From the NCBI GenBank assembly GCA_963803115.1, contig CAWDLN010000008.1, forward strand, positions 914,777 to 978,776: 64,000 bases of DNA. Direction: 5' to 3'. This DNA is from DATBGZ01 sp963803115. Its GTDB lineage: Bacteria; Actinomycetota; Actinomycetes; Mycobacteriales; Micromonosporaceae. A program made the translations under genes and the position numbers. The notes below the pieces were generated by a model, which searched no databases, had not been told where the DNA came from, and saw only the letters and a program-made list of their open reading frames with translations. Below, piece by piece: positions 60,346-64,000 of the stretch (its first letter is position 1; each line of letters starts with the position of its first letter).

Positions 60346-61434
60346 GTGACCCGACGCCGTCCCCTCGTGCTCACCTCGGTCTGCGTGATCCTGCTGGTCA
60401 AGCGCCTGCTCGGGCGAGCCGTCAACGCCTACCCCGCCGGTCACGCTTTCGCCGTCGAGCGCGCCGTCGGCCACACCGAGTCCCACCCCAACCGAGCCAC
60501 CGGAGATCACGCTCGCATTCGGTGGCGACGTCCACTTCACCGAACGGACCCTGGCGTTGCTCAAGAATCCCGCTACCGCGTTCGGACCGGTGTCGGCGAT
60601 ATTCCAGTCCGCGGACATCTCGATGATCAACCTCGAGACCGCGGTGACCACCGCGGCACCCCGGAGCCGAAGACGTACCACTTCCGGGCGCCGGCCGACG
60701 GCGTTCGACGCGGTGAAGGCCGCGGGTCTCGACGTGGTACGCTGGCGAACAATCACAGCGCTCGACTACGGCCAGGTCGGGCTGGCCGACACGTTCGCGG
60801 CGGCGACGGCGGCCGGGGTCCCGATCGTCGGGCGCCGGGACGAACGCGACGGCGGCCTACACGCCGTGGATCACGGCGGTCAAAGGGGTACGGATCGCGA
60901 TCCTCGGCGTTCATCACAGATCGGCGAGCTCGCCTCGACCTGGGTCGCGACGGACACTCGGCCCGGAATCGCGCTGGCCTACACCCAGGCGCAGATCGAC
61001 CGGGCCGTCGCATCGATACGGGCGGCGACATCGATCGCCGATGTCGTCGTCGTCTACATGCACTGGGGGGAGGAGCGAAACCCGTGCCCGATCGCGCTCC
61101 AGCGCACGGCCGCCAAGGCCATCGCTAACGCCGGTGCGAACGATCGTGGTCGGCACGCACGCCCACGTCATGCAGGGCGACGGGTGGCTCGGTCACACAT
61201 ATGTCGCGTACGGGCATGTCCAACTTCGTCTGGTGGTACAACAACTCTCAAAACGACACCGGCGTCATCCGAGTCACCTTGACCGGTGCCAAGGTGACCC
61301 GAACCGAATTCGTGCCCGCGTACATCGACCGGACCACCGGCCAACCCATTCCGCCGGGCGCCGAGGCCGCCCGGATCTCGGCCGAGCACGCAGCGCTGCG
61401 CCGGTGCACCGGCCTCGACCGACGCGCCCTCTGA
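60346..61434 (+). pseudogene. CapA-like lipoprotein, copy 2, frameshifted
   Basis: A tandem duplicate of the gene before it. GTG at 60346 gives RRRPLVLTSVCVILLV. Then ITLAFGGDVHFTERTLALLKNPATAFGPVSAIFQSADISMINLETAVTT, GVRIAILGV, TPRP/IALAYTQAQIDRAV, MHWGEERNPCPIALQRTAAKAIANAGA and MSNFVWWYNNSQNDTGVIRVTLTGAKVTRTEFVPAYIDRTTGQPIPPG come from several frames. About six shifts. The two copies are roughly 70% alike where they align by eye. Confidence 0.83.
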
Positions 61435-61599
61435 CCCGGGGGCGCTCGCATGGACCGAGTTCGGCGGTCAACCTGTTCGGTCTCCCGCGGGCGGCCGTGC
61501 TCGTTCCTGACCCTGGTGCGCGACGCGCGGGTATCCCGTTTGGCCGGCCCAAGGCGGGTGGGTTAGAGTTTGCATCCGTCGCCGGTTCGCCGGAGGCAC

Positions 61600-61672
61600 G
61601 CGGACGTAGCGCAGCTGGTAGCGCATCACCTTGCCAAGGTGAGGGTCGCGGGTTCGAATCCCGTCGTCCGCT
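61600..61672 (+). tRNA. tRNA-Gly (anticodon GCC)
   Basis: A 73-base cloverleaf. Acceptor arms are GCGGACG and CGTCCGC, the anticodon loop CTTGCCAAG gives GCC, and the T arm is GGGTTCGAATCCC. CCA is not encoded. Confidence 0.95.
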
Positions 61673-61719
61673 CGCTGCGACGGCTCAACCGCCGGGCCGG
61701 CCCCGCACAAGGGACCTCC

Positions 61720-61791
61720 GGCGGGTTGGCCGAGTGGCTTAGGCAAGGGCCTGCAAAGCCCTGTACGCGGGTTCGATTCCCGCACCCGCCT
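61720..61791 (+). tRNA. tRNA-Cys (anticodon GCA)
   Basis: Acceptor GGCGGGT/ACCCGCC, anticodon stem-loop GGGCCTGCAAAGCCC giving GCA, T arm CGGGTTCGATTCCCG. Confidence 0.95.
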
Positions 61792-61792
61792 C

Positions 61793-61867
61793 GGGCGATT
61801 GGCGCAGTGGGAGCGCGCTTCCTTGACACGGAAGAGGTCACTGGTTCAAACCCAGTATCGCCCACCA
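61793..61867 (+). tRNA. tRNA-Val (anticodon GAC)
   Basis: Acceptor GGGCGAT/ATCGCCC, anticodon stem-loop CTTCCTTGACACGGAAG giving GAC, T arm CTGGTTCAAACCCAG. The CCA end is encoded. Confidence 0.95.
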
Positions 61868-61883
61868 AGAAACGGCAGGTCAG

Positions 61884-61916
61884 AAGCCAGGCTCCGAGTC
61901 AGGGACCTGGCTTTCT
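61884..61916 (+). terminator. Intrinsic terminator of the tRNA cluster
   Basis: Arms AAGCCAGG (61884-61891) and CCTGGCTT (61906-61913) followed by TCTT. It begins 17 bases after tRNA-Val. Confidence 0.75.
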
Positions 61917-62148
61917 TGATCCCGTGACCGCAGCTTGACCGCAGGACGGGCCGTCATGAATGAACACCGGGCGGTCCTCGGTGGCATCCGAGCATGATCG
62001 ATTGGTGGGTCGGCGCACCTCCGCGTGAACAGGGCGACCGTCGATTCTTGAGCGGGTAGGCATCGGATTTGTCGACTCCCCGTCGCGAAGCAAGGCTTGA
62101 CCTCGGAGAGACAGCTTTACCCCGAAGGTATTCCCACTTGAACACTTG

Positions 62149-62197
62149 CGGTGGGCTCATAACCCAGAGGTCCCAGGTTCAAATCCTGGCCCCGCTG
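62149..62197 (+). repeat. Orphan tRNA 3' half (CAU anticodon)
   Basis: The anticodon stem-loop TGGGCTCATAACCCA (62152-62166), T arm CCAGG TTCAAAT CCTGG (62173-62189) and acceptor half CCCCGCT are present. The D arm and a 5' AGCGGGG acceptor half are absent upstream. It is probably the far end of an integrated element or the scar of one. Confidence 0.8.
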
Positions 62198-62477
62198 ACC
62201 CAAGAAGTACCAGGTCAAGGGCCCGTTCCCGCATTACCGGAGGGCGGGCCTGTGATCGTTTGACCCCGATTTGACCCTCGGACTGGACATGACGAGCCAA
62301 TAACGATCGGCACACCGACGGGTCGACTCGGATGCTCTGCACAAGATCCTCCGAGACGCGTTGAACATCTGTGTCATGCGCCGCAAGCTCTCGCGTGCCG
62401 CAACGGGCAAGATCTTCCATGTTGGGCGCCGTGCGGTCGCTGCCGTCGCACTTGTTGGCTTCCCTCTTCTGCCACCC

Positions 62478-62519
62478 GCTGGCGGTGTGGGGTCAGGGGT
62501 TCGAGTCCCCTCGGCTCCA
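62478..62519 (+). repeat. Second orphan tRNA 3' half
   Basis: T arm AGGGG TTCGAGT CCCCT (62495-62511), acceptor half CGGCTCC and discriminator A. No matching 5' GGAGCCG lies upstream within tRNA distance. The upstream part resembles the long variable arm of Ser or Leu tRNAs; the identity is uncertain. Confidence 0.7.
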
Positions 62520-62759
62520 TTTACGTAGGAGTACGCGAACCGCCCTGCGTGCTCCCATACGCACCCCCGGGCGCGTACCAGCCGCACCCAAGCGCAGAAA
62601 CGACCGTCGATATTGTCTGGTGCCGATGATCGCTGAGATGGCATGCCTACGAACGTCGGACGACGCCGATTGGTGGCAGTCCCAGGCTCGCGATGAGGAA
62701 ATGGTCAGCGGCGGGTTCGGCCGTAGCCCATGATCGAGAAGCGCTGGGCGGTCGATGGC

Positions 62760-63416
62760 TTACCGCCACAGGTCTGGCGAAAGGACCCTGGTCCGGCCAA
62801 CCGGCGGGAGTCCGTCGTCGAGGCCGCGCAGCCGCTCGTAGATCTTGGCCATGGCGGCTTTGTCGGAATGTGCTCGGTTCGGGCGGCGCGCTCCAGCACC
62901 GTCAGTTCAGCCGGATCGACCCCACGACGCGGCCACGCGCGCGGAGACGCTCGAGCCGGGCCATCTCCGCGGCGGCGGCTCCGCTCCCGGCCCCTCGTCG
63001 ATGAGCACGGTCACGGTCTCACCCTCCTCAGCGGCGACCACGGCGTGCGCTATCACCATGGTTTCGCCCAGGTCTTTGCGGTCTTGCCGTCGCTCCGTCA
63101 AGGGCAGCTGCGAGATCCTGTGGACAACGGCCGAGAGTTCGTGCGTCACGTCGTCGGCCAGGATTTCGATCCACTTTGTTGCCTCCAGCTTCCGCCAGAC
63201 TCCTTCGGCAGGCAGGAATCGGGCAGTTCCTCGGGCTTTGCGCAGCACCTCGTCCCGCACGGTCTCCGGCCTAGAGAGTCGCCCCAGCACCATGATGAGC
63301 AGCCGCTCCTTGTTGATCGAGAAGAAGTTCAAGCCGGGCCCGGCGTCGATGATCGGCCGCACTCGCGTGGGCGGCCCGGGCGTCAGCGCCGCCGGTGGTG
63401 GCGCGAGGGAACTCAT
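62760..63416 (-). pseudogene. PIN-domain-like nuclease, frameshifted
   Basis: From the ATG at 63416 the first frame gives the PIN-like start PIIDAGPGLNFFSINKERLLIMVLG (first acidic residue). It continues through KWIEILADDVTHELSAVV and GETMVIAHAVVAAEEGETVTVLIDEGP with the expected later acidic residues. The frame then shifts; ARLERLRARGRVVGSI, VLERAARTEHIP and AAMAKIYERLRGLDDGLPPV..LSPDLWR complete the domain in two other frames, ending at 62760. PIN proteins are metal-dependent RNases, often toxins. No antitoxin gene is visible upstream. It is divergent from the methyltransferase gene. Confidence 0.75.
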
Positions 63417-63527
63417 GGCGCTAGAGTAGCAGACACAACACGAGTCACGATTTTTCTGGAGGCCAAGATCGTTGCCGATGCCGACGCCCTGTGCGGAGAC
63501 CTAGCCCGTCTGCGAGAGGAGATGGTC

Positions 63528-64000
63528 ATGGAGATGCGCGCAACCAGCCGCTCTGCATCGGTGGCGGCGGTCGATCGCGTGGCCGACGCGGGGATCTTGG
63601 CGCCCTCCCGACGGCAGTTCTCCGAGGACAACGGGCTCGTCCAGTTGCCTCCCCGCCCGACAACGCCCGGTGGCCGGCCGGCGCACATGACGCTTAGATA
63701 TGAAGCATTCGCCGAGGCGAGCCCGGTCTTCGGCCAGGTGGCGGAGACGATCGATCGCCGCCGGACAGAGCGCGCAGCACGCCTCCTCGCCGAGTTCTGG
63801 TTCCGTCGCGATCAAGACGGCAACCCCGTCCACGACCTGACCGATTCGGACCTTGACACCCGGCTCCTCGGGGCCACGTACGAGCGTCTGTCGGAAGAGA
63901 CTCGTCGAGCTCAGGCGCTGGTCAGGACGCCGGCCTTCGTCGCGGATTTCATCCTTGGCATGACGCTCGACCCGGCGATCGATCACTTCGGGCACGACGT
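63528..64000 (+). CDS. N-terminal part of a defence-type N6-adenine DNA methyltransferase (runs off the window)
   Basis: The frame is open from at least 63440 to the window end. I take the ATG at 63528, which follows GAGAGGAG; ATG at 63687 is an alternative. The later part reads EAFAEASPVFGQVAETIDRRRTERAARLL, LDTRLLGATYERLSEETRRAQALVRTPAFVADFILGMTLDPAIDHFG. The TYERLSEE...ALVRTPAFVADFIL pattern precedes the SAM-binding motif in BREX PglX- and DISARM DrmMI-type methylases. Motif I itself lies beyond the window, so the assignment is by resemblance. Confidence 0.6.
   Translation, partial: MEMRATSRSASVAAVDRVADAGILAPSRRQFSEDNGLVQLPPRPTTPGGRPAHMTLRYEAFAEASPVFGQVAETIDRRRTERAARLLAEFWFRRDQDGNPVHDLTDSDLDTRLLGATYERLSEETRRAQALVRTPAFVADFILGMTLDPAIDHFGHD

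Noticed and set aside
62234..62644. Minus-strand frame over the orphan tRNA halves as an integrase C-terminus
   Set aside because: Position beside a tRNA half would fit, but no catalytic integrase motif is present and the frame reads through the tRNA fragment, so I do not claim a gene.
63501..63995. Open frame on the minus strand opposite the methyltransferase start
   Set aside because: Its translation has no motif, while the opposite plus-strand frame gives a continuous protein resembling a known methylase N-terminus.

Overview
The window comes from a high-GC actinobacterium (Actinomycetota). Signs of this are about 65-70% GC, frequent GTG starts, four-base overlaps between operon genes, a CebR-type cellooligosaccharide operon, and DosR/DevR-like operators. 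The palindrome upstream of the chitinase gene and the G/C-rich intergenic hairpins suggest a soil group such as the Micromonosporales, but I cannot assign a genus from the sequence alone.

Region 1 (about 0.7-24.2 kb) looks like a low-oxygen/dormancy island. It encodes a LiaF-like membrane protein pair, two PPOX-fold proteins, an archaeal-type fructose-1,6-bisphosphate aldolase/phosphatase, three universal stress proteins, a malic enzyme, an acyl-CoA synthetase, a CPBP protease, the nitrate reductase operon narGHJI with narK, a wax ester synthase/diacylglycerol acyltransferase and a small membrane protein. At least six near-palindromic sites with cores such as GGGACCTTTGGCCC lie upstream of these genes, and I see them nowhere else in the window. 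They resemble DosR boxes. narI is split by a complete IS1634-like element flanked by CTAG duplications.

Region 2 (24.2-33.3 kb) carries metE with a divergent LysR gene, a secreted GH18 chitinase, a metallophosphoesterase, and a Ro60/TROVE gene preceded by about 550 bp of structured DNA. That DNA holds four copies of a conserved element, each closed by a long-range stem, and three contain tRNA-like T arms. I read it as a tandem array of bacterial Y RNAs.

Region 3 (33.4-48.2 kb) is a DNA-repair and housekeeping block. It has a broken exported peptidase, an ATP-dependent DNA ligase, several small enzymes, an AlkA-like glycosylase, and a four-gene set in the order HerA-like ATPase, SbcD/Mre11, SbcC/Rad50, NurA-like nuclease. 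That is the gene set of the archaeal end-resection operon.

Region 4 (48.2-54.7 kb) is a complete cebEFG-bglC-cebR cellooligosaccharide uptake operon whose promoter carries four CebR boxes.

Region 5 (54.7-64 kb) holds an APC permease, a flavin monooxygenase and two tandem CapA-like lipoproteins, the last three broken by frameshifts, then a tRNA cluster (Gly, Cys, Val) with two orphan tRNA 3' halves. It ends with a frameshifted PIN-like gene and the 5' end of what looks like a phage-defence DNA methyltransferase. This end of the window looks like a tRNA-associated integration hotspot. The concentration of frameshifts at 33.4-34.9 kb and 56.9-63.4 kb could be true decay or sequence error.
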